From NCBI GenBank assembly GCA_033964015.1, contig CM066913.1, forward strand, positions 11,650,953-11,714,952: DNA of 64,000 bases, in the 5' to 3' direction. Source of the DNA: Scolanthus callimorphus. Lineage: Eukaryota > Cnidaria > Anthozoa > Actiniaria > Edwardsiidae. How positions within the stretch are numbered: the first letter of the stretch is position 1; each line of letters starts with the position of its first letter. Below are positions 11,201 through 21,697 of this stretch, piece after piece. The notes beneath the pieces are model-generated. The model was given only the letters and a program-made list of their open reading frames with translations, had not been told where the DNA came from and ran no database searches. Position numbers and translations under genes: made by a program.

Positions 11201-12553
11201 GTTCCTTGCCCAGTTCGGCCTCAGTGCAGAATTGGCTTCTGCGACATGTCGCCCGCAATACAAGGGAATGTGTGCAATTATTTTATTGGCTCGCGCACCC
11301 TTCGCGTTCAGCGATGTACGTAGCCCGAGTACCAGGCGGAACTTGTACCAAAGTTCCCCCAAACATTTGCAGGCCTATGCGCGCGTTACCTGAAACAGCT
11401 TTTAAGCTTAAACGCTCGATTTGCGCATTCCCTAAGTGGCTGTTTTGGGTGTTCTTTTCAAGGAACCGAACCTGTTCGAGGAGTACTACAAACACATAGG
11501 GACAGAAAACTGTTGGACGGTTTTCAGGATCAATTAATACGACAAAATCGCCCCCGATGCCAAGATCGAGCCTGGTCAGCGGCGTTCAGGAAAGCACACG
11601 GATTGGGGGGCTATAACCCTGTTGGTTCAAGATGACAAGGGTGGTTTGGAGGTGGGTGGTGGAAGAAAACACTGTCGATGAAAGATGAGATGAGGGGCTC
11701 ATGTTGGCGCTGACGTGACATCACAGGGGTGGATTTAGGGGGGGGGGGAGGAGGCCGCGGCCCACCCTAGCTTTTGCGGGCGATTTTCCCATACATTTAC
11801 TGTATTGCTGAAGGAAATTTGCCAATTTTCGTCCCATGTTTTCACTATCCGGCCCTGCTCATGCTATCGTCCTGCTATCTCAGGTTATGACGGAGGATGG
11901 CCAGTGGCTGAAGGTTCCGCCCATCAAGGGTACAGTCATAGTCAACGTGGCCTATTTGATGCAGAGATGGACATCAGACGGACTGCCATCAGCGGTAAGA
12001 AGTTGGTATTTACTCTACTTACTTGAATTTTCGTGCCTTAAATGCGGCGCGTATTCACCTACTTTGAAAAACTTGAGTTATTGAATACATAGATAGGTAA
12101 ATTGATTGACAACAGTGAAATCGTTTTCAATTATATCGTAGTTTCCTCGGCCTCGTGCATCACACATATTAGAATATCATGCCTTTTAGAGGTAGGTCTA
12201 TGTAACCGGTGACCGTTTTCACGATGTTGTGAGAACAATACCCTTGAGCCGTTCCGACTCGTTCTGGCGAAGACGGCTTTTGTTATTCAAAACAGAGCAT
12301 TGTTCTTATCCCATTTATGTTGCGTGTGCAACATCGTGAAAACTGCGTATTGACGGAACTCTCTTTCTGGCAGGTTCATCGAGTTACAGTACCTGAAGAC
12401 GCCGCAGAACGCAGCAAAGTTCGTCAGTCGCTTGTCTATTTCATGGTCCCGGATAACGATGCCCTGATCACGTGCGTTGATGGAGCGAACAAATATCCAC
12501 CAATCACAGTATCCGATTTTATTGAATCGAAACTCAAAACCAGTTTTTATTAA
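4766..12553 (+). CDS. Isopenicillin-N-synthase-like 2OG-Fe(II) oxygenase with an in-frame TAA
   Basis: Seven exons are reconstructed: 4766-4939, 5646-5764, 7235-7301, 10936-11049, 11463-11651, 11884-11994 and 12374-12553. All junctions are GT-AG with consistent phases (954 nt, 318 codons). The N-terminal non-haem dioxygenase domain includes GFIYLKNHGIP. The catalytic domain has HTDWGAITLL (Fe-binding His and Asp), NVAYLMQRWTSDG, HRVTVP (third Fe ligand) and RQSLVYF (the RxS motif for 2-oxoglutarate). These features fit a soluble oxidase/hydroxylase of the IPNS/ACC-oxidase superfamily; the substrate cannot be told. One in-frame TAA at 11535-11537, in exon 5 before the Fe site (after VFRIN, where Tyr would fit), would truncate the product. 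It may be a nonsense allele, a base error or a young pseudogene. Introns hold LINE and MITE debris. Confidence 0.8.
5023..5138. repeat. Tandem duplication, 2 x 58 bp
   Basis: A 58-bp unit beginning AAGGATTCCCTTATGGCAG is repeated once, head to tail, in the first intron of the oxygenase gene. The copies differ only at the very end (GTAC versus GTAT), so the duplication is recent. Confidence 0.9.
6158..6318. repeat. MITE related to the GTCCACACT family
   Basis: The left end GGCCCTGTCCACACTAACGC is inverted at the right as GTGTGGACGGGGTCC. An internal GTTAGTGTGGACGGAAGGCC repeats the terminal motif. The element lies in intron 2 of the oxygenase gene. Confidence 0.7.
7310..7577 (+). mobile_element. 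LINE 3' fragment (C-terminal ORF2 remnant)
   Basis: The translation MTPTYLRELISPYQLRRAL, then SYGLRAFSVCAPNRLWN, is the typical tail following reverse transcriptase in CR1/Jockey-like non-LTR retrotransposons. There is no RT core, so it is a dead 5'-truncated fragment in intron 3 of the oxygenase gene. Confidence 0.7.
8160..8335. repeat. MITE containing a long poly-G tract
   Basis: ATCCATACCCCCCTACGGAA at the left is inverted at the right as TTCCGTTGGGGCGGTATGGA. Between them lies an uninterrupted G run of more than 30 bases at about 8197-8230. It lies in intron 3 of the oxygenase gene. The run may be mis-sized in the assembly. Confidence 0.7.
9715..10412. repeat. Inverted-repeat element with ~65-bp terminal arms
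   Basis: The left arm 9715-9779 begins ATCTCGTTCCCAGAGCCCGC and ends GGAATAATCAA. The right arm 10347-10412 is its near-perfect reverse complement. The ~570-bp interior has no recognisable coding sequence. Confidence 0.8.
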
Positions 12554-12679
12554 CGATCCGCGATCCACTTGTTACACCTAACACAAAACAAAAGTCGGAG
12601 TGATCAATATGATGTAATGAATTTCTGATTAAATATATTGCCTGCCTGTTGCCAGCAGGACCCGCGAAACGTTAAGTTA

Positions 12680-12827
12680 CAGTAAACACCCACATATAAG
12701 AACAGCTCATTTCAGGGTCCGCCTGAATAGGACTTCCATATATACACTGTAACGTCGTTATAAAACAGGTATCTAAAATGATGCCTGATGTTTTAATCCA
12801 TTTGTTCTTATATGCCGGTGTTTACTG
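12680..12827. repeat. TA-flanked MITE
   Basis: Ends are CAGTAAACACCCACATATAA and the inverse ATATGCCGGTGTTTACTG, flanked by TA on both sides as in Tc1/mariner-type insertion. It lies downstream of the oxygenase stop. Confidence 0.75.
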
Positions 12828-12876
12828 TATTCTGCTTTGTGCGTATGGGTATAAAGGTTCCACTGCAAACCTGGAA

Positions 12877-13024
12877 AATTCGCCTTTGTCACACGGCAGC
12901 CATCTTGGATTTTCTAATACTGCGAAGCTGGCATGAAAGCGAGGCCAGACGTGTAAGCTCACCCACGCATAGTCATTTCTGTAAGAAAAAATCCAAGATG
13001 GCCGCCGTGTGACAAAGGTGAATT
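12877..13024. repeat. Short foldback element
   Basis: AATTCGCCTTTGTCACACGG at the left is inverted at the right as CCGTGTGACAAAGGTGAATT. The arms are about 38 bp with a ~70-bp loop. Confidence 0.75.
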
Positions 13025-13221
13025 GCTTTAAAGCCATTGAACTGTTTAAGAAAATCATTTTGCTTAACAGCGTGCGCGATTTTTGATACGTTTCATATTT
13101 ACAATTATTTTATTCCCGGATCTTCAAAAAAAAAATCATAAAATTGAAACAAATAATATTTTCGTGGGCGTAAGAACCCTATGGTCAACATACGACGCTT
13201 GGAAGCTCTCGAAGTCTGGAG

Positions 13222-13286
13222 GTACGGGTCTGTACGGGTCTGTACGGGTCTGTACGGGTCTGTACGGGTCTGTACGGGTCTGTACG
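13222..13286. repeat. 10-bp minisatellite
   Basis: Six and a half perfect head-to-tail copies of TGTACGGGTC. It lies between the oxygenase 3' end and the UROD 3' end (the two genes converge). The rest of 12554-13786 holds only the two MITEs above and AT-rich sequence. Confidence 0.95.
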
Positions 13287-13786
13287 TCATTGCACGTAGC
13301 TTCACGATGTTGTCTAAATAGTTTGCTTCTTTATAGAAATGTTTCCCTAATGAGTTGAACTAGGGATTGCTGGTGTAACGAGATGAAACAGGTTATTATT
13401 GTTTTTTTAATCATTATTTTTATTTTTCTATTGTTATTCTTAGTCAAATCTACGCGTTTAATTGCATATTATAGCAACAACCTACTGTAATTTTGCAATT
13501 GTATATATATTCTAGAATCTACAAAAAAATACATAACATATATTTGTCAATCATACAAGCATACCACATGTCTCCTATTTTCTTATATTTTTCCTCCTAG
13601 CGGATTCGTTATTAAGAAATCTTGATGAAGCATACACCCGTTTTGTAAGAACGTTTCACAGGGTAAGAATCATCAGATGGTACTTACAGTAAGTGTATGG
13701 TAACGTCAAAAGAAATGAGTGTAAAATAATAATACTAATTCCTAGAATATCTATTAAACCCTCCCCATCTGGCAATATGCCAGCCA

Positions 13787-16700
13787 TTATCGCATGATGC
13801 CACACCCATTGTCTTGGTTTAGTCTGCGTGCCATCCCAGACAGACAAGTTTCCACGGCATCCATTTGTTCATTACTCTGCAGATGTTGACATGGATCGTT
13901 GTCGGAGCTCCTCGAGTACGAGTGTACTGTATCTATGAAGGTTTTCAGCTTCTCTGGGTCGTGATCAGGATGCATACCATGGCCCAAGTTAGCAATGTAA
14001 CGCTGCACACCAAAACTACGGATCATGCTTTTCGTAGCTGACTTGATTTCCTCCTATTGAATATGAACCCAAATAGATTTTATGGCCTGTACACAAGGGA
14101 ACAAACAAGGGGTGTGGGGGGGGGGGGGGGCAGAATTGGGAATGGTTGCCAGAAATTGCCATTGCCAGAAATAGAACGGAAAAATTATCCCTATGGTGTA
14201 CTCGCAAACCCAGGTACTGCAAATAACCACAAGACTGTATGTGTACCTTATTGGTACTAATTTTCGCGGGCACTTAATTTCGCGAAAAAAGGTCGACATA
14301 TTTCGCGGGTCTTTATTTTTTCGATGAGGGTGCAAAATTATTTTCTTAGGAAATTAATTTTCGCGAAAATGATAAAAAAACAAAATTTTATTTCGAGAAA
14401 TTTATACTTCTTATTGCTGAAAATCATCAACTCATAACAAAACCAAACTATAGAAACCGCATCGTGTACCAAAGGCATCGTCAAAGACATTATCCTTATG
14501 CTTAACGTTAATAATAATAATGACGTTTTACTGTGCGACTACGTCAACCGGGCCATCCCGTAAAAAGTTTATCATTTAGAGATTCAAACCATTTTAAGCA
14601 AATTTAATACCTGCAATACATCTGACGATGAGTAATTAAGTGTTTTGAAGTTATTTCTGCCCATAATTTCCACAATTTTACGAGAAAAGCGATATTTCGG
14701 TGTCTCAGATCTCAAGAAAGTCGAGATCCTTTGTTCTGTACTCGCTTTCTGATTGGCTAACTTCTTACAAAATGGTCGAGATCCTTTGTTCTGTACTCGC
14801 TTTCTGATTGGCTAACTTCTTACAAAATGGCCCGGTTGACGTAGTCGCACAGTAAGTCTCAATGCTCTTACGACTCAACGTTCTTACAACTCAACGTTCT
14901 TTGCAATTTCGCGACATTAAGTTCGCGGGGATTTTTTTTCGCGTCGTTTTAAGTTCGCGATTTTTTTTTAATCGCGAAATTAAAGAGCCCTAGTCAGCCA
15001 CTCCTTTGTTATTGTTTTCAGTCGATATCAGACAACGAATTACGTGTAGAAATCTTGAAATAGTCTTCTAAAAACAAAGTTTTATTATTCATTTATCGAA
15101 TTCAATCGAAAATATTGCACTACATCCCCTAAATCAGCCGATGGAAATGGATGCTTTCTCTGTCTCGGTATGTTGCTAGGCTGACAAAATGGAGGCTGAC
15201 AGAGGCTCTTTAAAGCGACACGAAAATTAGTACCAATAAGGTAACTCACATGGCTGCCATAGAGTGCTGCAGGGTCTAGATTTCCTTGTAACGTAGTAGT
15301 TGGTGCTAGAATTCTAAGGAATAAAAAGCAAACATATTGATGTAGCTACAAATAACCCCTTGTTCTCCAAGCTCAGATTCCAACATTTTTACCTTAAGTG
15401 AGATCGATCAGTTTGGATCTGAGCTTAGTTTGGGATGCTCTCCTAGTGGATTTATGGTTAGATTTTTGATTAATTCTATAATGTTGGTACAAGGCATAAA
15501 ATTACAACTATGATTATTTCTTGATTTTGAGTCCTGCATACAGTTGTTGCATTTGAAACACAATCTGTGTAATAGAGCCATGATGGATAGATTTGCATAC
15601 CTTGCATCTTTAGCAGCTACTGTCCAGTCCAAGCTTACCACATCATAGCCACAATGAGACAATTCATGCACAGCATAATGAGCTCCTTTAGCAAACACTA
15701 TCTGTTGTTAAACATAGTAAACTATTTTAACATTTATTTTCAATATTTATTTGATTTTAGTCCTTTGTATTGGTCATACAGTAAAAATCTAGTATAAGGA
15801 CTTGGAATTTAAGATATAAACATCTTGGATATCTCTCTAAGATATCTCGGATAAGGACGTAAAACCGTAGGTCCCGCAACGGAAGAAGAGCCACCTAGTG
15901 GAATTCCATTTGCATAACCATTATTATTAAGAGCTAAGATTTTCCATACAAATCCTATGTTTCCTGGTATTTTTAAGTGAAAACCTGTTTCTTATATCAG
16001 ACCAATTTAACTGTAGCAAGCCAGATATTTTAATACATAATTCCAGAAATGGTCCACAGGAGCAGATTTAGGGGGGAAGGGGGCCACAGCCCCCCTTTCT
16101 CAGGAGATTTTCCCATACATTTACTGTATTATTTGCTGGAGGAAATTTAAAAATCTTTGTCCGATGTTTTCACTATCCCCCCACACCCCACCACCTTTAA
16201 AAAATTCCTGGATCCGCCCCTGGTCCATACCACCACCACAAGGAGAATATACCTAAAAAACATGGAATTTTCCAGTGGAAGATACAGTAATAGAGAATCA
16301 TAGTATGGGAAACGAGGTGTATATATGATGACATTCCCCTTTGTGATGGGCATGTATCTTTCCTGGAATTTCTTGAAAATGTTTTTCTGTTTCCTCTGTC
16401 ACTTACCATAGGGACAGCATCAGATCCAAGTTTCTCTTTCACTGCGTGAGCTATCTGCTTTAGATATGGTAGGGAGAACAGCATGAAGGTATTGTATCCT
16501 AGCAACCCAGCATGGGACTCAAACACTTGGAGAATCTAGAATACAACATCCAGAAGCAATTACATGTGCACCTCTGTACCAACAGAACATACAGTGCACT
16601 CAAGTCCACAGATCATCATAAAATAATAACATTTTACCTGTGCCCCAGCTCTAGCCTGCAAAACAAGATGTTCCACTACTGCATCTGTGATCAGTTGTAA

Positions 16701-19700
16701 GAGCTTGCCACTGGCTTCCATATGAGCATATAACCACTTTCTAGCCTTGGTAAAGTTAGTACTCCCACCGCCCTCTATCATGTATGACATTAGTGTCCAC
16801 TGAAATCAAATTCATAAATAGAGCTGTTTTCATATGAATGGTGTAAGTAATTAGTAATCACTTTGTAATTATCGCTCCTATAGGTTTTATTCAGAATTGG
16901 TCTAATCATTAGTGAATGGTTTTACTTCAGTGATCTGAAAATAAGTTTATCTTCAAATTAATGTTTCAAAAAGTGCAAGGAAGTTTCTCTGAAATAAAGA
17001 AATGTTAATGCATAGCAGTTGTGGGTGAGAAAGGACACAGATACTCACAGGAGCACCAGTGAAACCAAACAGAGGAACCTTTCCCTCCAGACTGTGCCTT
17101 GTAAGGGTGATGGCTTTATAAACATACGACAGCTCTGCTGATACATCTGGCTTCTGGTTCAGTTTCTGCTCAATTAAAATTTATAATAGCATTAGATAGT
17201 GAGCCAAAACAAAATGACTAGTGAGCAAAAATAAAATCTCCATGCAAAAGTAAAAAAAAAAACAGGTCACATTAGTCCAGTCAATCTACGGTTTGACCGG
17301 GAACTAATTGCAACAAAAGCTTTTTCGACGGTTTTGTGTTACATTTAGTCCCCAAATGAACATACTAAAAGTCCCAAAAAATCGGAGTTCAGGAACATGC
17401 CGAAAACGGCAATTGAGAAATCCCATACAAAGCTTGTATGAAAAACCACAGGGAGCCCAAATCTCGAAAAATGCAGAACATTAAAATAGAGTCATTTGAT
17501 GAAACTTTCGACAATGCAAATGATTTGAATTATTCCGAAACACAATTTTGAACATAAATAGTACAGGTTTTAGTTTTTTCGTACTTTTTATTAAATAATC
17601 ACTCAATTCTATTTCCTCAGAGTTTGATATCTGGAACTAATAGAGGCGCCAGCTAGTGACACTTTTGTTCGATAAATTATCTCCGTTGATAACCATACTA
17701 TCTCAGATTAACAAATATTTGATGTTAACATGGATTACGCAGACATTTAAGACAATAACAAGAGAAAAATAAAAATAATTGGGATCGAGATATCCGCACG
17801 AGATAGTCGTTTAGCTGACACGTTGACTGGTTCCTGAAACTGAAACCCTCAAAGTCAAGGCAAGTTGGCTTCTTATTTCTAGCGTATGTTGATATAGATT
17901 ATATATTATTAGATTACCTTGAATTCATATTCAGTGTTATAATAATAGCCGCCAAAGAGGAGGCCAATTTTGCCAGTTGACCTGGTTTCAGTCCGTGTCC
18001 TCAGGACTCTCATCAAAGTAGGAGAGTTGGTGCACGCGGGTCCCTTACTTTGTCCGCAAATAATTTAAAACTCAAGGTCGTGCTTTTACAAGAGCACCGG
18101 AGAATACTGCAGTCCTGAATGCAGTTGCAGCGTCCAATATGGAGACGTTACTGTGGAGCCGCTGGTCGGTCAGACTGAGGAGGGATCGAACGAACCCCCT
18201 TCTGTCCAGAAAAATCAGGCTTTTGGTCACAAAACAGGAAGGAAACACGACAAAATGCTATACACTTGGTTTGTACAGGATTTCCTTTGCTGTAAAACTG
18301 AGGACAACGAACCCCTCTCCAAGAATGCATGCTACGGGCCTCCATCTTCACACCTTGATATTCACTGACTGTTTCACTGTCTGACTTATATATAAAAGAT
18401 GAGAGAAAACAAAACAGCGACGCTCCCGGATCCTTAAGGATGCTGGTCTCTCTCTGTCTGACTTAAAAATACACTTTTCAGCAATAGTGGATGTTGGAAG
18501 GCGATTCTGTGGTTCGGGGGACGAGGTCTCGCCTGTCCGTTTTAAGACCGCACTGGTACCTCAAATCATGTCCAGCTTCTAGCCAGGTTTGCTATCATAG
18601 ATACAGACAAGAACATTTCCCCTTTCCAGATAGAGATATTTTCTTTTTGTTTATTGTGCTTTAGGGAGTCGAAGATTGTACTTGCGAAGCAAGTATGGAG
18701 AGCTGGCATGCTTCTTGAAGGCCGCGCGTGCCCTTTTCTATATCCCGTAGGGACGGGGAAAGTCTGGCCGAGAACACGGACCTAGACCATGCGAGAAAGC
18801 AAGCTAAGCTCGCACTAAAACTGGCCACCTCTTTCAAACTATTGTTCATTGTGGCTATTAACTGAAGAGGAATTCAGGGACATTCACATTTAAGAATGAA
18901 TTTAAAATATATCAACATACGCAGGAAATAAAAATCTAAATTGCCTTGACTTTGAAGTACTTTGAGGGTTTCAGGAAACCAGTCAAACGGTTTGAACGAT
19001 CTCGATCCCAATTATTTTGATTTTTTTGTCTGGGTAATCCATGTTGTCATCAAATATTTGTTAATCTGAGATTAGTATGGCTATCTAGGAAATAATTTAA
19101 CGATCAAAAGTGTTCCTTGCCGGCGCCTCCTATTCCAAACTCTTGCGCCAAATAGAATTGAGTGATTATTTAATAAAAAATACCATAAAACAACTAAAAC
19201 GTGTGCCATTTATGTTCAAAATTATGATTCGGAATAATATGAATCATTTGTCTTGTCAAAAGTTTGCACAAAACGAATCTATTTAAATATTGTGCATTTT
19301 TCGAGATTTGGACCCCCTGTGGTTTTTCATACAAGCCTTGTATGGGAATTTTCAATTGCCGTTTTCGGCGTGTTCCTGCACTCCGATTTTTTGGGACTTT
19401 TAGTATGTTCATTTGGGGACTAAATGTAGCACAAAACCGTCGAAAAAGCTTTTGTTGCAATTAGTTCCCGGTTGACCCCTTTTTGAGCGTAGATTGACTG
19501 TACTACATATCTCACCTCTATATCTGATGGCTCATTCAGAGGTTCAGGAAAATGTGGACCCTAAAAAAGATTGGTAGGTATGTGATGTGATGTGTATTGT
19601 CTAGAAAAGCTCCAGGCATCATGCACTCGCAAGTCGATGTATGGTAAATAAAATAGGGGTGGCGAATGGCCCTTTAAAAAAACTGTTTTCTCGCGAAATT

Positions 19701-21253
19701 TTAGGCATTCTCATATTTTTTAATTTGCCATTCTCGGATCTCGGATTTTTTTTCAGGTCGTCTCGGATCTCGGATTTTCCAGTTTGTTGTGTTTATATGC
19801 CGAATCTCAAATCGAGTTGAAAGCGGTATTCTCGCGTTCTCGGAATTCTCACATTGACCATTTGCCACCCCTTAAAATGTAGGTGCTAGAATGATCCGTT
19901 CTGTTACCTTGCCAGGTACCATTTCCACTGTCATCCCAAGAGCCTACAAAGATAATCATTGCTCTTGCCAATACTTAGATAGAAATACATGATAGAAATA
20001 CAATGTAATATACAATCTGTATATCCTCAAGACTTATAACAAGATCTTCCAATGACTGACAGGATCCTCATTTCCCACCGTTATTTTAGATATACAATGA
20101 ATGTGCTGTCAGTGTTAAAGAGCCTGTGTCAGCCGCCATTTTGACAGCATAGCAACATACCAAGTCGGAGAAGGTATGACACTGTCTCTTTGCAAACAAC
20201 CTTGTCATCACCCATATAGAGCTTGATTTACAGGGATACCTGACTCACCTGTGGGATCACTAATATATCCGAGAATATAATGGCAGCATCTAAATCATAT
20301 CTTGTGATTGGCTGGAAAAAAACACTATACCATTTAGCTAATGTTAAAATAACGTTAAAATATTTACACTCAAGCTGCGTTAAAAATAGTAGAAAGTTAC
20401 ACTACCTGTAAAGTCAGTTCACAAGCCATTTCTGGAGTCCTTACAATTGTGAAAAAATCAGCACATTTTTCTTCTTTAAATTTACTGAACTCTGTTGATT
20501 ATATATAAAACACCAAGTGCTTAAGTTTTGCTTGAACTGTTTCCATTTGATGGAAGAAGGTTATTATTTCGAGTGAGATTTGACCATTTTAGTTGGTAGA
20601 AGAACATGAGATGGTTTATGTGAAGCGTGATTTATCATTTTCCATTGTTTTTGCATTTGTGAAATGAGGAAAGCTTTATTTGGGGTTCGTGAAACAGCTT
20701 TTTTAAGGGGCCGATCATTTTTTTTTTTTCATCATTTAACTTTTGAGGGGGGGGAGCTTTTTTGTCAGTGCAAGATTTTTTTTATACCTCTGTTATGCGG
20801 TGACAAATTTTTTTCTAACATTATTAGAGAGAAAGAAGGTTTTTAGTCACCATTTTGCTGTGCAGAAATTTTTCTTTCAAAAAAGCCCCCCCCCCCCCTC
20901 AAGGTCGGTCCCTAAGCTTACTAGTATCAGGGGCTCAGCAGGGGGTACACGAGTTTATAGTTGTCAACTATGAACACTCCAGCGCGTGTTACATAACACC
21001 ATGATTGGCATGGTATGATAATGTAAAGCAGGCAACACAAATACGTCATTCTATAGCCCTTCTTCTATCATGTTTCCAGTCCCATATCCACGCAAGCGAA
21101 AGACAAGCTAAATCCCTGCGTACCTGGTAAATATCTGCCGGCTTGCCTCATAACCCACACTGGAACTCGGTCAACTTGTTCTCCTTGTACAGCTCGTAGA
21201 ATGCGATCATTTTTCAGCTCTGGGAAATTCTTATTTTCGTACATATTTGCCAT
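13787..21253 (-). CDS. UROD: Uroporphyrinogen decarboxylase, complete
   Basis: UROD removes four acetate carboxyls from uroporphyrinogen III to give coproporphyrinogen III, in the cytosolic part of haem synthesis. Eleven exons (transcript order): 21124-21253, 20406-20491, 20249-20311, 19908-19943, 19516-19560, 17049-17165, 16638-16799, 16407-16535, 15601-15701, 15250-15313 and 13787-14053. All splice sites are GT-AG, phases match and the frame is open for 400 codons (399 aa). Hallmarks are [13 protein letters not shown] (substrate-binding arginines), [14 protein letters not shown] (catalytic Asp), SYMIEGGGS (active-site Tyr), [26 protein letters not shown] and [12 protein letters not shown] (C-terminal His). 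The C-terminus runs about 40 residues beyond the usual animal length, with an acidic/polar tail ending GCGIMR. The gene starts 445 bp from MIIP, head to head. Introns 5 and 10 are mostly transposon-like DNA. Confidence 0.95.
14243..15245. mobile_element. Terminal-inverted-repeat element filling most of UROD intron 10
   Basis: The left end GTACCTTATTGGTACTAATT and the right end inverse AATTAGTACCAATAAGGTAA enclose sequence rich in TTCGCG blocks in both orientations. The right end is 5 bp from exon 10, so it overlaps the donor region. It is itself invaded by the element at 14531-14852. A shorter relative is at 1352-1484. No transposase is seen. Confidence 0.75.
14531..14852. repeat. TA-flanked MITE, nested copy
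   Basis: Ends are CTGTGCGACTACGTCAACCG and the inverse CGGTTGACGTAGTCGCACAG, each flanked by TA. Inside, a ~56-bp block starting GTCGAGATCCTTTGTTCTG is tandemly duplicated at about 14718-14829. A second copy lacking the duplication is at 39135-39398. Confidence 0.9.
16821..16930. repeat. GAGCAG-family MITE fragment
   Basis: After TA it starts GAGCTGTTTTCATATGAATG and continues with TCCTATAGGTTTTATTCAGA, matching the left part of the 42650-43182 element. No matching right end is seen. It lies in UROD intron 6, just upstream of the exon 7 acceptor. Confidence 0.55.
17275..19503. mobile_element. 2.2-kb foldback element with ~600-bp inverted arms in UROD intron 5
   Basis: The left arm (about 17275-17908) begins GTCCAGTCAATCTACGG. 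The right arm (about 18900-19503) ends CGTAGATTGACTGTAC and is the reverse complement of the left along most of its length, with scattered differences. TA flanks both ends (17273-17274, 19504-19505). The ~990-bp centre shows no transposase or other family I can name; short open frames there have no supporting features. The element occupies nearly all of the 2350-bp intron and ends 12 bp from the exon 5 boundary. Confidence 0.9.
19656..19871. repeat. MITE rich in TCTCGGAT motifs
   Basis: GGGGTGGCGAATGGCC at the left is inverted at the right as CCATTTGCCACCCC. The interior repeats TCTCGGATCTCGGATTTT. It lies in UROD intron 4. Confidence 0.7.
20704..20915. repeat. MITE with G/C-tract arms
   Basis: The left end AAGGGGCCGATC is inverted at the right as GGTCGGTCCCTAAG. 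Interior CTTTTGAGGGGGG and CCCCCTCAA blocks are also inverted. It matches 55643-55872 through the shared TTAGTCACCATTTTGCTGTG core. It lies in UROD intron 1. Confidence 0.7.
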
Positions 21254-21697
21254 GACTTTTCAGTTTGAATTTTAGCTTGTGTTGCATATGTGTATCAAAA
21301 TAATACTACAGAAGAAATATGAACGTTTTTACGATGAAGTTACTGCTCTTTTCGCTCGGGTTTTCCCTGATTGGCCTCTCGGTCACGATTCGTTGTGAGG
21401 GGACTGAGACGAGTTTCGATGTCACGCGCCGTCACGCCCACCTCTCCCCTCTCCAGTACAAGCCCCGCTACCTGCTGCTTTTCCATATTGTTGATCCATT
21501 TCTTTCTTCCTCACTGACATTAGCCTACGTCGTTTCCGTCCCCACCGAAAAAACGGGTAAAGTTATAATCGTTTTTAGTCTATCCACTGTAAAAGCGTTT
21601 TGTTTTCTAGATGATAACTCCCAAGTTGGGCTTCCTGTGTTTTCTGTCAGCGGTATCCTCCATGCTGGCACGTGACCAAAGTTATCATTTTCAAAAA
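21254..21697. promoter_or_regulatory. UROD/MIIP divergent intergenic region
   Basis: The start codons of UROD (-) and MIIP (+) are 445 bp apart with no repeat between them, so a shared promoter is likely. I see no clear TATA box. An open frame at 21319-21675 begins with a signal-peptide-like stretch, but nothing else supports it. Confidence 0.4.

Noticed and set aside
11535..11537. Recoding of the oxygenase TAA as an amino acid
   Set aside because: TAA is not decoded as Sec or Pyl, and other genes here use TAA as their stop.
18139..18384. Protein gene inside the foldback element
   Set aside because: Three overlapping short frames on both strands with no family motif; typical of non-coding cargo.
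21319..21675. Small secreted protein gene between UROD and MIIP
   Set aside because: Only a signal-like start in an open frame; it overlaps the likely bidirectional promoter and the MIIP 5' region and shows no family features.
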